DNA of 64,000 nt, from the NCBI RefSeq assembly GCF_943193215.1, contig NZ_CALPDH010000006.1:1-64000 (forward strand), given 5' to 3'. Positions within the stretch are counted from its first letter, which is position 1; every line of letters starts with the position of its first letter. Shown here piece by piece: positions 35,149-44,830 of the stretch. The position numbers and the translations under genes are program-made. Source of the stretch: Acetatifactor aquisgranensis (lineage in GTDB: Bacteria > Bacillota > Clostridia > Lachnospirales > Lachnospiraceae). The notes beneath the pieces were generated by a model, which made no database searches, was not told where the DNA came from, and worked only from the letters and a program-made list of their open reading frames with translations.

Positions 35149-35726
35149 TAGAAATAAGCTACGACCGGAATATGCTGGAGCAGGTTGAACGGCGGTTAGG
35201 CAGGATGAAAAGCGAGGCGCCGAAGGCGCTAAAAAACGCGATTAACCAGACAGCCAAGCAGGCCAGGAAGGACCTGGCGACCGAAGCGCAGAAAACCTAT
35301 ACCGTAAAAACCGGGCGCTTCAACAAGGCAATGAGGATTAAGAACGCGACCCCGTCCAGGTTGGAGGCGACCATAAAGGCAACGGGCAAGGTTATGGGGC
35401 TGAAAGATTTTAAGGTAAGCCCAGCCACCATGCGGACCGGAGAAAACCGCCCGGAGGTAGTAAAGGCGAAAGTATTAAAATCCGGCGGCATGAAGCCCCT
35501 GCAGATGGGCAGCCTTAAAGCCTTCGTTACAAAGTTCGCAAGCGGCCATGTTGCAGTAGCGCAGCGGCGCGGAGGCGAGCGTAAACCGATTAAGACTTTT
35601 TCCGCCAACTCCATCCCGGTTATGTTGGGAAACGAAAAGCGGGTATACGGCGTAGTAAAGCCGCATATTAAAGAAAATCTTAAGCGGAACGTACAAGCCC
35701 AGGTAACAAAGATTTTGGAGGGATAA
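35145..35726 (+). CDS. Minor tail protein Z-like (tail completion)
   Basis: 193 residues, TTG start. KALKNAINQTAKQARKDLAT followed by YTVKTGRFNKAMRIKNATPS is the GPZ pattern, and MKPLQMGSLKAFVTKFASGH matches the later part. It completes the head-proximal tail end. Confidence 0.83.
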   Translation: MIEISYDRNMLEQVERRLGRMKSEAPKALKNAINQTAKQARKDLATEAQKTYTVKTGRFNKAMRIKNATPSRLEATIKATGKVMGLKDFKVSPATMRTGENRPEVVKAKVLKSGGMKPLQMGSLKAFVTKFASGHVAVAQRRGGERKPIKTFSANSIPVMLGNEKRVYGVVKPHIKENLKRNVQAQVTKILEG

Positions 35727-35730
35727 AAAG

Positions 35731-36249
35731 ATGGTTGCTACATTTCTGCAGCAGGAGCTGGCCGACGAGCTTAAAAAGATTTTTGAAGGCTTCCGGCTTA
35801 AGAATCCGCAGGGAGAGGAAAGCGAGCTTAATATATTTGAGCAGCTTTTACCCATGCCAGAACCGGCGGCGCAGGAGGAAGCCCCTCCGGAGCTTTTAGA
35901 GAACGGCCTGGCAGAAGAACAGACAGCGCCGGACCCGTACCCGTATATAATCGTCCGGATTGCCGACGGGGAAATAAAAGACGAGAACAGCGCCCAGGAT
36001 GCCAACGTAACCCTGCTTTTTGGCATATACGAACCGGACTACGACAAGCAGGGACACAAAGACATATTAAACATTATAGCCAAAATCTATGAGAGGTTCG
36101 CAAAGTACCCGGTACTTAACGGAAAGTATACAATACAGTACCCCATATTATGGACTTTGCAGGACGAAGAATCCTACCCCTTTTATTTTGGGGGCATGAA
36201 CTTAACTTTTGAGATTGCGGCAATAAGAAGGGAGGACCCATACGCATGA
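35731..36249 (+). CDS. Putative tail terminator (gpU-like position)
   Basis: 172 residues. DPYPYIIVRIADGEIKDEN then VTLLFGIYEPDYDKQGHKDI and a helical IIAKIYERFAKYP resemble tail-terminator proteins. Residues 40-70 are an acidic Pro/Glu loop. Placement between Z-like protein and sheath supports the call. Confidence 0.65.
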   Translation: MVATFLQQELADELKKIFEGFRLKNPQGEESELNIFEQLLPMPEPAAQEEAPPELLENGLAEEQTAPDPYPYIIVRIADGEIKDENSAQDANVTLLFGIYEPDYDKQGHKDILNIIAKIYERFAKYPVLNGKYTIQYPILWTLQDEESYPFYFGGMNLTFEIAAIRREDPYA

Positions 36250-36536
36250 GCGAAGCAACAGAGAAAAAGCAGACGCCCAAAAAGGCAGCGGCAAAAGAGC
36301 CGGAGAAGCAGGCGGGGATCGTGGTCTATATTGGCCCGGACATTCCCGGAGCGAAGCAGTATACGACATACAACAACGGCTTGCCGGATGTATTGAAGGA
36401 CCGCGTAAAAACGCAGTCCTTTTTTAGTTCACTTATTGTGCCGGTTGAAAGACTGGCGCAGGCCAGCGCGGAGCTGGCGAGGGAGGGAAGCGCCTTAAGC
36501 GTTTTCTTCAAAAGAGCAGCAGAAAGCAGAAAATAA
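36246..36536 (+). CDS. Small protein before the tail sheath, unknown
   Basis: 96 residues. A Lys/Ala-rich N-terminus is followed by GIVVYIGPDIPGAKQYTTYN. Such short proteins often precede the sheath in contractile phages of Firmicutes. ATGA overlap with the previous gene. Role unknown. Confidence 0.65.
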   Translation: MSEATEKKQTPKKAAAKEPEKQAGIVVYIGPDIPGAKQYTTYNNGLPDVLKDRVKTQSFFSSLIVPVERLAQASAELAREGSALSVFFKRAAESRK

Positions 36537-36554
36537 AGGAAGGAGAGAAAAGAG

Positions 36555-38018
36555 ATGGCCTATAATCACGGCGTAAGAATTTTAGAAAACCCTACCAGCC
36601 TTACGGCGCCGATCCTCGGTACGGCGGCTTTCCAGGTAGTAGTCGGCGTTTCCCCGGTCAATTTGGCAGCGGACCCCTATAAGGCTACCAACGAAGTGAA
36701 GCTGGCTTACAGCTTCGCGGAAGCCAGCGCAGCGGTCGGGTATTCTAATAACTTAAAAGATTACACATTAAACCAGAGCATAAGCGCGACTTTCAAAAAG
36801 TTTGCGGTTGCGCCGATTGCGCTTATTAACGTCCTCGACCCGAAGAAACATAAGGACGCGATCCCCAAAAAAAGCTACCAGGTAGACGCCATGCAGGCGA
36901 CCGTAGACATTGAGGGAATCCTGCTTGACACCTTAGTTATTGAGAGCGGGGAAACCACGCTGCAGGCGGACACGGATTATGTAACGAGCTTCGACGACAA
37001 CGGCTACGCGGTTATTACGCTTCTGGAGGACGGAGCAGGAAAAGACGCGACGTCCTTAAGCGTTTCCGGCGACAAGATCGACCCGTCCAAAGTAACAAGC
37101 AACGACATTGTGGGAGGCTACAACGTAAGCACCGGCAAGGAAAGCGGCCTGGAGCTTGTACGGCAGGTTTACCCGCTTTTCGGCATGACGCCCGGACTTA
37201 TTACCGCGCCCGGATATTCAAAAGATCCCGTTGTTGCTTCGGTTATGGCGGCGAAGTGCCTTAAGATTAATGGTATTTTCACTTGCGAGTGCATCGTTGA
37301 CCTGGACAGCACCGCAGACGGAGCGACGAAGTATACGGACGTAAAGACCGTAAAGGAGAAATCCGGCTTTATAAGCGAGCATATGTCGGTAGTATGGCCG
37401 AAGGTAAGGATCGGGGACGAGGTTTATTATTTCAGCGCCATTTATTCAGCGCTGATCGCCTACGTTGACGCCAGCAACGACGACGTGCCGAACCTTTCAG
37501 CCAGCAATAAGCCTATTCCCATTACCGGCCTTTGTTTGGACGACGCCACGGACAGCGAGATCGTCGTAGACCAGGAGCAGGCGAACCTGGTAAACAGCTT
37601 CGGAGTATCCACGGCGATCAATTTTAACGGTTTCCGTTCCTGGGGAAACAACAGCGCAGCATACCCCGGAACCACGGACCCGAAGGATCGCTGGTTTTGT
37701 TGCAGGCGTTTCTTTTCCTGGTGGGGGAACAGCTTTATTTTAAGCTATTTCCAGAAGGTAGACGATCCCGCAAATACGCGGCTCATTGAGTCGATTTGCG
37801 ACGCGGAGAACATCCGGGGCAATTCTTACGCGGCCCAGGGGAAGTGCGCGGGCGCAAGGATTACTTTTAACCAGGACGAGAACCCGATCACGGACATTTT
37901 GAACGGAAAAATCCAGTTCCACCAGTATCTGGCGCCGTATACACCGGCGGAGGATATTCTGAACGTATTGGAGTTTGACCCGACCATGTTAGAGGAAGCG
38001 TTAGGAGGTGGCGAGTAA
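36555..38018 (+). CDS. Contractile tail sheath protein
   Basis: 487 residues. GVRILENPTSLTAPILGTAA is the usual sheath opening. The C-terminal subtilisin-like sheath core includes SFILSYFQKVDDPANTRLIE and INFNGFRSWGNNSAAYPGTT. It makes the contractile sleeve around the tail tube, so the phage is a myovirus. Confidence 0.92.
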   Translation: MAYNHGVRILENPTSLTAPILGTAAFQVVVGVSPVNLAADPYKATNEVKLAYSFAEASAAVGYSNNLKDYTLNQSISATFKKFAVAPIALINVLDPKKHKDAIPKKSYQVDAMQATVDIEGILLDTLVIESGETTLQADTDYVTSFDDNGYAVITLLEDGAGKDATSLSVSGDKIDPSKVTSNDIVGGYNVSTGKESGLELVRQVYPLFGMTPGLITAPGYSKDPVVASVMAAKCLKINGIFTCECIVDLDSTADGATKYTDVKTVKEKSGFISEHMSVVWPKVRIGDEVYYFSAIYSALIAYVDASNDDVPNLSASNKPIPITGLCLDDATDSEIVVDQEQANLVNSFGVSTAINFNGFRSWGNNSAAYPGTTDPKDRWFCCRRFFSWWGNSFILSYFQKVDDPANTRLIESICDAENIRGNSYAAQGKCAGARITFNQDENPITDILNGKIQFHQYLAPYTPAEDILNVLEFDPTMLEEALGGGE

Positions 38019-38019
38019 T

Positions 38020-38541
38020 ATGGCTTACAATATTCCTTCAAAAATAAATTCATTCAACGTATACAAAGATGGGACGAAGCTGGTCGGCATTTCCGACGAG
38101 GTAACGCTGCCGGACTTCGAGAGCTTAACGGAAACCTTAAGCGGCCCCGGCATTTTGGGCGAGATTGACGACCCCACCCTGGGACACTTCCAGAGCATGG
38201 AGATGGAGATCCCGTTCAGACAGATGGACAAGGATTTATTTATTCTTTCGGACGATATTTCAAGTGTTACGGTTACTTTGAGAGGTTCGATCCAGTACAC
38301 CGTAAACGACACCGGAGCAACGGCCTTTAAGCCCATGCGCGTGGTAGTTCGCGGAAAGAATAAGGGCATCACCGGCGGCAAGGCGAAGCAGGGGACCGGG
38401 ACGGGAAGCAGCATAAAGCTGGAGCTTCTTTATATTTTGATTGAGATCGACAACGTAACGGAGATTGAGCTTGACAAGCTCAACTTTGTTTACAAGGTAC
38501 ACGGAAAAGACTTATTAGAGAAAGTGAGGAAAATGTGTTGA
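38020..38541 (+). CDS. Tail tube protein (P2 FII-like)
   Basis: 173 residues. YNIPSKINSFNVYKDGTKLV, LPDFESLTETLSGPGILGEI and MEMEIPFRQMDKDLFIL match P2 FII. Start at ATG 38020, 12 nt after AGGAGG; GTG 38008 is too close. The inner tube pairs with the sheath. Confidence 0.9.
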   Translation: MAYNIPSKINSFNVYKDGTKLVGISDEVTLPDFESLTETLSGPGILGEIDDPTLGHFQSMEMEIPFRQMDKDLFILSDDISSVTVTLRGSIQYTVNDTGATAFKPMRVVVRGKNKGITGGKAKQGTGTGSSIKLELLYILIEIDNVTEIELDKLNFVYKVHGKDLLEKVRKMC

Positions 38542-38915
38542 TGGATAAGGAGAAAAATTTAACCCAGGCAGCAGAGGCAGAGGCGGCAGCAGTTGAGGCA
38601 AGGAAAAAGCAGGAGATGGAGGACAACCCTTTCCTGGTATTCTTTAAGAAGCCCTTCACCTTCGAGGGAACGACCTATGAAAGCGTGGACTTAAGCGGCT
38701 TAGAGAGCTTAAGCGCAGCAGACATGATCGCAGTAAACAAGACCATTGAGCGCGGCGGAACGGTAAACGTATTACCGGAAATGTCCCTGGAATACGCCTG
38801 CCTTATTTCCGCCAGGGCAAGCGGGAAGCCCGTGGAATTTTTTAAGGCACTTCCGCCGAAGGAGGCGCTCAAGATTAAAAACCGCGTAACAAATTTTTTG
38901 TACGGCGAGGACTAA
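38541..38915 (+). CDS. Tail assembly chaperone, zero-frame product (P2 E-like)
   Basis: 124 residues. An N-terminal coiled coil is followed by FKKPFTFEGTTYESVDLSGL and LSAADMIAVNKTIERGG; the pattern is typical of P2 E-type chaperones. TGATG overlap with the tube gene. Ends ten nt after a double slippery sequence (see the frameshift product). Confidence 0.85.
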   Translation: MDKEKNLTQAAEAEAAAVEARKKQEMEDNPFLVFFKKPFTFEGTTYESVDLSGLESLSAADMIAVNKTIERGGTVNVLPEMSLEYACLISARASGKPVEFFKALPPKEALKIKNRVTNFLYGED

Positions 38916-39088
38916 AACCCACCGACGGCTCCAGCCTTCGGAAACTTACAATACATCTTTCAATTATTTTGCGGACAGGCTTAGACGCATTAGAGAGCCT
39001 GTCCGTTTTTGAATTATTGGAGATAGCAAAGGAGGTGACGGAGATTTATGGCAGCGAGCGGCGGCAAGGAAATGGAAATCGCTATTAA
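38541..39088 (+). CDS. Tail assembly chaperone E+E' made by -1 frameshift
   Basis: A-AAT-TTT (38891-38897) and T-TTT-TTG (38894-38900) overlap 15 nt before the zero-frame stop, in the correct phase for -1 slippage. The -1 frame then runs 62 codons, with LRTGLDALESLSVFELLEIA like the second half of such chaperones, and stops at 39086-39088 inside the tape-measure gene. Programmed -1 frameshifting in tail chaperones is well established. Confidence 0.8.
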
Positions 39089-42000
39089 AATAGCGGGCAA
39101 GGTTGAAAGTTCTTTTAAGAGCGCCATCGGAGCGGCCACAAAGGGCCTGGGCAGCATTACGAAAGCGGTCAGCGCAGCGACAGCAGCAGCGGCGGCAGCC
39201 GTAGGAGCCATAGGCATGGCTGCCATAAATACCGGTAAGGAGTTTGAAGGAGCCATGAGCCAGGTCGCCGCCACCATGCTGATCGACAAGACCACGGCGG
39301 AGGGGCAAAAGGCTTTTGAAACATTGGAGAACGCCGCCAGGGAGTGCGGGGCAAGTACAGCCTTTTCAGCGACGGAGGCGGCGGAAGCCTTGAACTATTT
39401 AGCCCTTGCAGGTTACGACGCGGACAAAGCAGCGACGGCGCTGCCGACCGTTTTAAAACTTGCAGGGGCGGGAGCCATGAGCCTGGCAAACGCCAGCGAC
39501 ATGGTAACGGACAGCATGAGCGCCCTGGGGATTGCAGCAACGGAAGCGAACCTTACGCAGTTTTCCGATCAGTTGGCGCAGACGGCCAGCAAGGCGAACA
39601 CCAGCGTCGCGCAGTTGGGCGAAGCCATTTTAACAGTAGGCGGAACGGCAAAGGGACTCGCCGGAGGGACTACGGAACTTAACACAGCGCTCGGCATTTT
39701 GGCCGACAACGGACTAAAAGGAGCGGAAGGAGGTACACACCTTAGAAATATTATTCTTTCCTTGCAGAACCCGACGGACAAGGCGGCAGCTTCCCTGCAG
39801 AGCTTAGGCGTTGACGTATACGACGCCCAGGGGAATATGCGCGGCCTTAACGACGTATTTAAGGACTTGCAGGGAGCCATGGCCGGGATGGATAACGCCT
39901 CGAAAGACAGTATTTTGTCTACGCTATTCAATAAAACCGACCTTACGGCAGCAAACGCCATGCTTTCAAATTGCGCGGACCGGTTCGACGAGTTAAGCGC
40001 AGCGGTAGAGAACAGCGCCGGAGCTTGCGAAAATATGTACGCTATTCAGCTTGACAACCTTAACGGAGATATTGACATTTTGAAGTCCGGTCTTTCCGAT
40101 TTGGGAATCAGCATATACAAGGACCTTAACGGACCTTTAAGGGAAATGACCCAGTTAGCCACCAGTATGGTCGGGGAGCTTTCCGAAGCGTACAAGAGCG
40201 GCGGCATGGAGGGCATGGTCGGAGCAGTAGGCGGATGCATGGCCGAAGTAGTAGACACAATAGCGGACTACGCCCCGCAGGTAGTAAGCATGGGCGTGGA
40301 CCTTTTGGAGAATTTCATAGGCGGGATAATAGAAAACTCAGGATCGCTGGCAACGGCGGCGGCGGACGTTATTACCGTTTTTGTCGAGGGGCTTTTTACC
40401 CTGGTTCCGCAGGTTATACTTGCCGGAATCGACATATTTACCCAGTTCGTACAGAGCATGACCGCACAGCTTCCGCAGCTTATAAGCACCGGAACGCAGT
40501 CAATAGTAAACTTCGTAAACGGCATCATACAGCGGCTTCCGGAGGTTATATCGACGGCTCTTACGTTGGTTCAGACACTTGTAAACAGCATAGGACAGAA
40601 CGCCCCCATGCTTATAAGCGCAGCTATTCAGCTTATAGGAAATTTGGTTTTAGGCATAGCGTCCATGCTTCCACAGCTTCTACAGATGGGAATACAGCTT
40701 ATTTTGAGTTTGGCGCAGGGAATACTTTCTAACCTGCCCCAGATTTTACAGATGGGCGTACAGATCATTATAAGCCTTGTTTCCGGCATAACCCAGATGC
40801 TGCCCATGATTATACAGGGCGGAATACAGCTTATTATTTCACTTATCCAGGGAATTATAGCGAATTTGGGAAATATTGTGCAGGCGGCGGTCCAGATTGT
40901 TATGGCATTGATTACCGGGCTTATAGCAGCAATACCTCAGCTTATAGCAGCAATACCGCAACTTATAGGAGCGATTATTGAAGCTATTTTTTCAACAGAC
41001 TGGCTGCAAGTAGGAGCCGACATTATAGGCGGAATTGCAGATGGCTTTATAGATGGCTTTTTCGGTTTAGTAGATACCGTAAAAGGGCTTTGGAGCGACT
41101 TTACTGGCTGGTTGTTTGGAGATGACGAAAGCGAAGCTGAAGCAGAGCAATCCGGGCAGGCCGCGGCCAACAGTTACGCTGCTGGCATTTCAAACAACGG
41201 CTCTTTGCAGACAGCAATGAGTGGCATAGCAGATACTTTCGGAAATTTAGACACCAGCGGGGCGACGGCAGCCGGAACCATGGCGGGGACGGCCTTCTCT
41301 ACAGGCTTAACCGACAGCATGGCAGCGGGCGGGCTTGATACAACGGCTTTCAGCGCAAACATGACAGCCATGGGAACAACCGGGGCGACAGCATTAAACA
41401 CCGGACTCAGTACCGGGATAGCAGGGACCCCAGTAGACACAAGCGGCATTTTGGATGTTTCGGCTTTCAGCACGACCATGACAGCCGCAGGAACCGAAGG
41501 AGCGACGGCTCTTAGTACCGGGCTTAATACCGGGCTTACCGCTTCGGCCATTGATACCAGTGCGCTGACGGTAGACACTTCCGGGCTTACGACGACGCTT
41601 ACGACGGCAGGAACCGACGGGGCGACAGCCATCGGAACGGGAATGACCGGAAACAGCCAGGCAGTAACCCAGGCGGCAACGACCCTGGGGGACGACGTAA
41701 ACACCGCTTTAGACAGTGGATGGAATAAAGCAAACACAAGCGCACAGACGGCGATGCAGCGCCTTGCAACGATCGTCACAGACGCGGCCCGCTCCGCAGC
41801 GAGCGCGGTAAAAGCAGCATTTGAAAACATGACCATAACGATCCCGAAACCGAAGATCCCAGTTATAAATGTTTCCACAAGTTCCGTGTCATACGGCGAC
41901 GGCGGAAGCGTAAGCGTTCCGAACTTTTCAGTGAGCTGGAACGCCCTGGGCGGCATTTTCGACCAGCCGACCATATTTAACACGCCAGCAGGAATGCAGG

Positions 42001-42332
42001 GCGTAGGGGAAGCGGGACCGGAGGCAGTTCTGCCCCTTGATACGCTATGGGCGAAAATGAAGGAGATTTTAAACGAGGCAATCGCCGCAAGCGGCGGAGC
42101 TTCCCTTATTGACGCCTTTATAGAAAAGCTGAAGGGAATAGGAACCGGAGGCGGCGGCGGACAGCCGGAGCTTGCCGGAGCCGGAGGGCCTACGATACAG
42201 TACAGCCCGGTCTACAACCTTTACGGAAGCGCCGGGAAGGAAGAAATCGCAGAGGCCGACCGCATGAGCCAGGCAGAATTTAACAAGCTGATGAAACAAT
42301 ACGAGAAGGATCAGCAGAGGCGGAAGTTATAG
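39048..42332 (+). CDS. Tape measure protein (TP901 type)
   Basis: 1094 residues. The N-terminal TP901 core has AREC, GASTAFSATEAAEALNYLAL, TDSMSALGIAATEANLTQFS and GTAKGLAGGTTELNTALGIL. The centre (about 440-650) is a hydrophobic repeat of PQLLQMGIQLI-like units. Residues about 710-860 are imperfect ~40-residue Thr/Gly/Ala repeats (GATALSTGL type). The C-terminus carries a Gly-rich stretch. It fixes tail length and takes part in DNA injection. Confidence 0.93.
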   Translation: MAASGGKEMEIAIKIAGKVESSFKSAIGAATKGLGSITKAVSAATAAAAAAVGAIGMAAINTGKEFEGAMSQVAATMLIDKTTAEGQKAFETLENAARECGASTAFSATEAAEALNYLALAGYDADKAATALPTVLKLAGAGAMSLANASDMVTDSMSALGIAATEANLTQFSDQLAQTASKANTSVAQLGEAILTVGGTAKGLAGGTTELNTALGILADNGLKGAEGGTHLRNIILSLQNPTDKAAASLQSLGVDVYDAQGNMRGLNDVFKDLQGAMAGMDNASKDSILSTLFNKTDLTAANAMLSNCADRFDELSAAVENSAGACENMYAIQLDNLNGDIDILKSGLSDLGISIYKDLNGPLREMTQLATSMVGELSEAYKSGGMEGMVGAVGGCMAEVVDTIADYAPQVVSMGVDLLENFIGGIIENSGSLATAAADVITVFVEGLFTLVPQVILAGIDIFTQFVQSMTAQLPQLISTGTQSIVNFVNGIIQRLPEVISTALTLVQTLVNSIGQNAPMLISAAIQLIGNLVLGIASMLPQLLQMGIQLILSLAQGILSNLPQILQMGVQIIISLVSGITQMLPMIIQGGIQLIISLIQGIIANLGNIVQAAVQIVMALITGLIAAIPQLIAAIPQLIGAIIEAIFSTDWLQVGADIIGGIADGFIDGFFGLVDTVKGLWSDFTGWLFGDDESEAEAEQSGQAAANSYAAGISNNGSLQTAMSGIADTFGNLDTSGATAAGTMAGTAFSTGLTDSMAAGGLDTTAFSANMTAMGTTGATALNTGLSTGIAGTPVDTSGILDVSAFSTTMTAAGTEGATALSTGLNTGLTASAIDTSALTVDTSGLTTTLTTAGTDGATAIGTGMTGNSQAVTQAATTLGDDVNTALDSGWNKANTSAQTAMQRLATIVTDAARSAASAVKAAFENMTITIPKPKIPVINVSTSSVSYGDGGSVSVPNFSVSWNALGGIFDQPTIFNTPAGMQGVGEAGPEAVLPLDTLWAKMKEILNEAIAASGGASLIDAFIEKLKGIGTGGGGGQPELAGAGGPTIQYSPVYNLYGSAGKEEIAEADRMSQAEFNKLMKQYEKDQQRRKL

Positions 42333-42344
42333 GAGGTGGTAAAG

Positions 42345-42629
42345 TTGGCGAAAACATATACCACGATACAGGGAGAAACCTGGGACGAAATAGCCTATAA
42401 GGTTTACGGCGGCGAGGAATACGCCGCCTACCTTATGGCGAATAATTACCGCTATTTGGACATTTTAGTCTTTTCAGCCGGAACCGTCTTAAATACGCCG
42501 GGTATTCCATGGTACGAGGACAGCGACGAGCTGCCGCCGTGGAGAACCGGAGCGGAGGACGACGGGGACGAGGACGAAGATCCTTACGACGATTACAGCG
42601 ACGAGGACGAAGCGGAGGACGACGAATGA
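42345..42629 (+). CDS. Tail protein X-like (LysM-type)
   Basis: 94 residues. YTTIQGETWDEIAYKVYGGE then AYLMANNYRYLDILVFSAG is the gpX/LysM fold. A highly acidic tail (EDDGDEDEDPYDDYSDEDEA) is unusual. TTG 42345 follows AGGAGG by 9 nt. Sits between tape measure and gpD as in P2. Confidence 0.85.
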   Translation: MAKTYTTIQGETWDEIAYKVYGGEEYAAYLMANNYRYLDILVFSAGTVLNTPGIPWYEDSDELPPWRTGAEDDGDEDEDPYDDYSDEDEAEDDE

Positions 42630-43945
42630 ACAAAGAAACACCCAGGCAGGCAAGCGTAAGCGTGACCTACCAGAAAGCCAAGAAGGCCGGCGGGACAAGT
42701 AAACGCCCCGCCGCCGTCATGGCGGAATATAACGAAGGTTTTTCTTACACAGACCCGGCATCCGGGGAAAGTGATACCGTAAGCATAACCTTAACAAATA
42801 TAGACTTACGCTGGGCAAACAAGTGGATGCCCAAAAAAGGCGATAAGTTGACAGCAAAGATCATTGAAAAGAGTTGGGACAAGGCAGGGCAAAAGAAAAG
42901 TTTCTATTGCGGAAAATTCTGCCTTGACGATTTGAGCTATACCGGCCCGGAGCTTACCTGCACTATTGGCGGAGTATCCGTCCCAGAAGGGAACGCTTTC
43001 AGAAGTACGGGCAGGAGTAAGACCTGGAAGAAAGCAACACTTAAGGAAGTAGGGGCAGAGATCGCCAAAAAGTACCACCTTAAACTGCAGTACACCGGGG
43101 GAACGGTAAAGCTGGGAACCATAGAGCAGAGCAACGAGGCTGACAGCAGCTTTTTAACAAAAGTATGCCAGGACTACGGGATGGCGATCAAGATTTACAG
43201 CGGAAAAATTGTTATCTACGACAAGGGACAGTTTGAATCCAGGAAGCCAGTAGCAACCTTGAAAAAGGCAGACTTGCAGGACTGGTCATACAATACCACC
43301 CTGGTCGGAACGTACACGGGCGCCCGCATTAAGTACACTTCCGGCAAAGACGACAAGGAAATGACGTGCGTAGTCGGAAGCGGAAAAAGAATACTTAACA
43401 TTAACGAGAAGGTCGAGAGCCTACAGGAAGCCCAGCTAAAAGCCTGCGCCAAGGTAAACGCCGAGAACGAAAAGGCGGTAACTATGAGCGTAACCATCAT
43501 GGCAAATAACCGGATCGCCGCCGGAAGCACGGTAAATATAAAAGGACTATACCAGCTTTCCGGGAAATACTTTGTGGACAAAGTAACGCATAACATAAGC
43601 CCAGACGGAGCCTACACCATGGCGCTGGAGCTTCACAAGTGCCAGAAGCGCATAAGCAAGGCAACCGTTATGAAGGAATACCAGGGACAGAAGAAAGCGG
43701 TCGCTTCCAAGGGCGCAACCGCACAGCCAGCAGCCGGAGAAGCCCTCGCAGTAGGCGACAAAGTTATCGTAAACGGGCCGGCTTATTGGGGCGGAAACGG
43801 AGGCAAGGCGAACCAGTGCAGCAACATGACAATGTATATAACGCAGATTTTAGGAGGCGGCTATAAGTACCAGTACGGAGTGGCGAAGCGCAAGGGCGGG
43901 ACGCGGTACGGCTGGTGCGGAAAAGAAAGCCTTAAGAAAGCATAG
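42626..43945 (+). CDS. Baseplate hub protein D-like (P2 gpD) with C-terminal SH3-like tail
   Basis: 439 residues. TNIDLRWANKWMPKKGDKLT, SKTWKKATLKEVGAEIAKKY and CQDYGMAIKIYSGKIVIYDK match the phage late-control D/hub fold. The last ~70 residues (GDKVIVNGPAYWGGNGGKAN onward) are an added SH3-like domain that may bind cell wall. ATGA overlap with X-like gene. Confidence 0.88.
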   Translation: MNKETPRQASVSVTYQKAKKAGGTSKRPAAVMAEYNEGFSYTDPASGESDTVSITLTNIDLRWANKWMPKKGDKLTAKIIEKSWDKAGQKKSFYCGKFCLDDLSYTGPELTCTIGGVSVPEGNAFRSTGRSKTWKKATLKEVGAEIAKKYHLKLQYTGGTVKLGTIEQSNEADSSFLTKVCQDYGMAIKIYSGKIVIYDKGQFESRKPVATLKKADLQDWSYNTTLVGTYTGARIKYTSGKDDKEMTCVVGSGKRILNINEKVESLQEAQLKACAKVNAENEKAVTMSVTIMANNRIAAGSTVNIKGLYQLSGKYFVDKVTHNISPDGAYTMALELHKCQKRISKATVMKEYQGQKKAVASKGATAQPAAGEALAVGDKVIVNGPAYWGGNGGKANQCSNMTMYITQILGGGYKYQYGVAKRKGGTRYGWCGKESLKKA

Positions 43946-43955
43946 GAGGCGGAGG

Positions 43956-44426
43956 ATGAGCGACGGAGGAAACAGGATCGGGACCGTAAGCAGCGTAGAC
44001 CCGGAAACGGGGATGGTAAGCGTGATATTTAACGACCGGGACAACGAAGTCACGGAGCTATTACCCTACGCCACCTTTAACGAAGAATATAAACTGCCGC
44101 AGGTTGGGGCAAAAGTTGTCGTTTTGCATTTAAGCAACGGCGGGGAGATGGGGATCATCTTAGGGACCTATTGGAACGAATACAACGCAGCAGGGAACCC
44201 CGGAACCTTCCACAAAGACCTGGGCGGCGGAGCCTATATCAATTATAAGGACGGCGTACTGACCATAGCGGCAGAACATACCATAATAGCGTCCTTAGAC
44301 GGCGGCGAAACTTACCAGGAGGTGGAGGCGGAGAAACTTCTGCAGAAACTACACGACCACGAAAAAAGGATCGCAGATTTAGAGAAGGTCGTAGGAGTAG
44401 GGAAGGGGGTAGTTGAATGGCCATAG
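43956..44426 (+). CDS. Baseplate assembly protein V-like (spike)
   Basis: 156 residues. RIGTVSSVDPETGMVSVIFN and LPQVGAKVVVLHLSNGGEMG give the OB-fold; YINYKDGVLTIAAEHTIIAS starts the beta-helix. It forms the membrane-piercing spike. Confidence 0.88.
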   Translation: MSDGGNRIGTVSSVDPETGMVSVIFNDRDNEVTELLPYATFNEEYKLPQVGAKVVVLHLSNGGEMGIILGTYWNEYNAAGNPGTFHKDLGGGAYINYKDGVLTIAAEHTIIASLDGGETYQEVEAEKLLQKLHDHEKRIADLEKVVGVGKGVVEWP

Positions 44427-44812
44427 GGCATATAGGGAAAACCGTCGTATTTGAAACCAGCGACGCGAAAATCCTTAATTTCAAAAAGATGCAGCGGACC
44501 GTAAAGGGGCGCTGGGCTTCCCATTCCAGGGTAGGCAAAAAGCCGAAAAAGCAGTTTTTAGGGCCGGATGCCGACCAGCTAACATTTACCATAACCCTCA
44601 ACGCAGAACACGGCGTGAAGCCGCGGAAAACGGTAGAGAACATAGAGAAGCTGATCCGGACGGGGAAGCCCCAGACCGTAGTTATTGGAAGTAAGAAGGT
44701 AGGCTCCAATAAGTACGCCATAACGGAGATCAGCGAAAGCTGGGAAACGATTTTAAACCGGGGCGAGGTTGTAAAGATTACCTGCGACATTACCCTGGAG
44801 GAATACTTATAA
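44417..44812 (+). CDS. Tail protein U-like (P2 gpU)
   Basis: 131 residues. KILNFKKMQRTVKGRWASHS followed by KPKKQFLGPDADQLTFTITL is distinctive of gpU. It joins the baseplate to the tail terminus. Overlaps the V gene by 10 nt. Confidence 0.88.
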   Translation: MAIGHIGKTVVFETSDAKILNFKKMQRTVKGRWASHSRVGKKPKKQFLGPDADQLTFTITLNAEHGVKPRKTVENIEKLIRTGKPQTVVIGSKKVGSNKYAITEISESWETILNRGEVVKITCDITLEEYL

Positions 44813-44830
44813 GGGGAAGGAGGCGGGCGG

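Noticed and set aside
41174..41983. Long minus-strand frame opposite the tape measure gene (269 codons)
   Set aside because: It mirrors the Thr/Gly/Ala repeats of the tape measure protein, has no SD and no recognisable domain.
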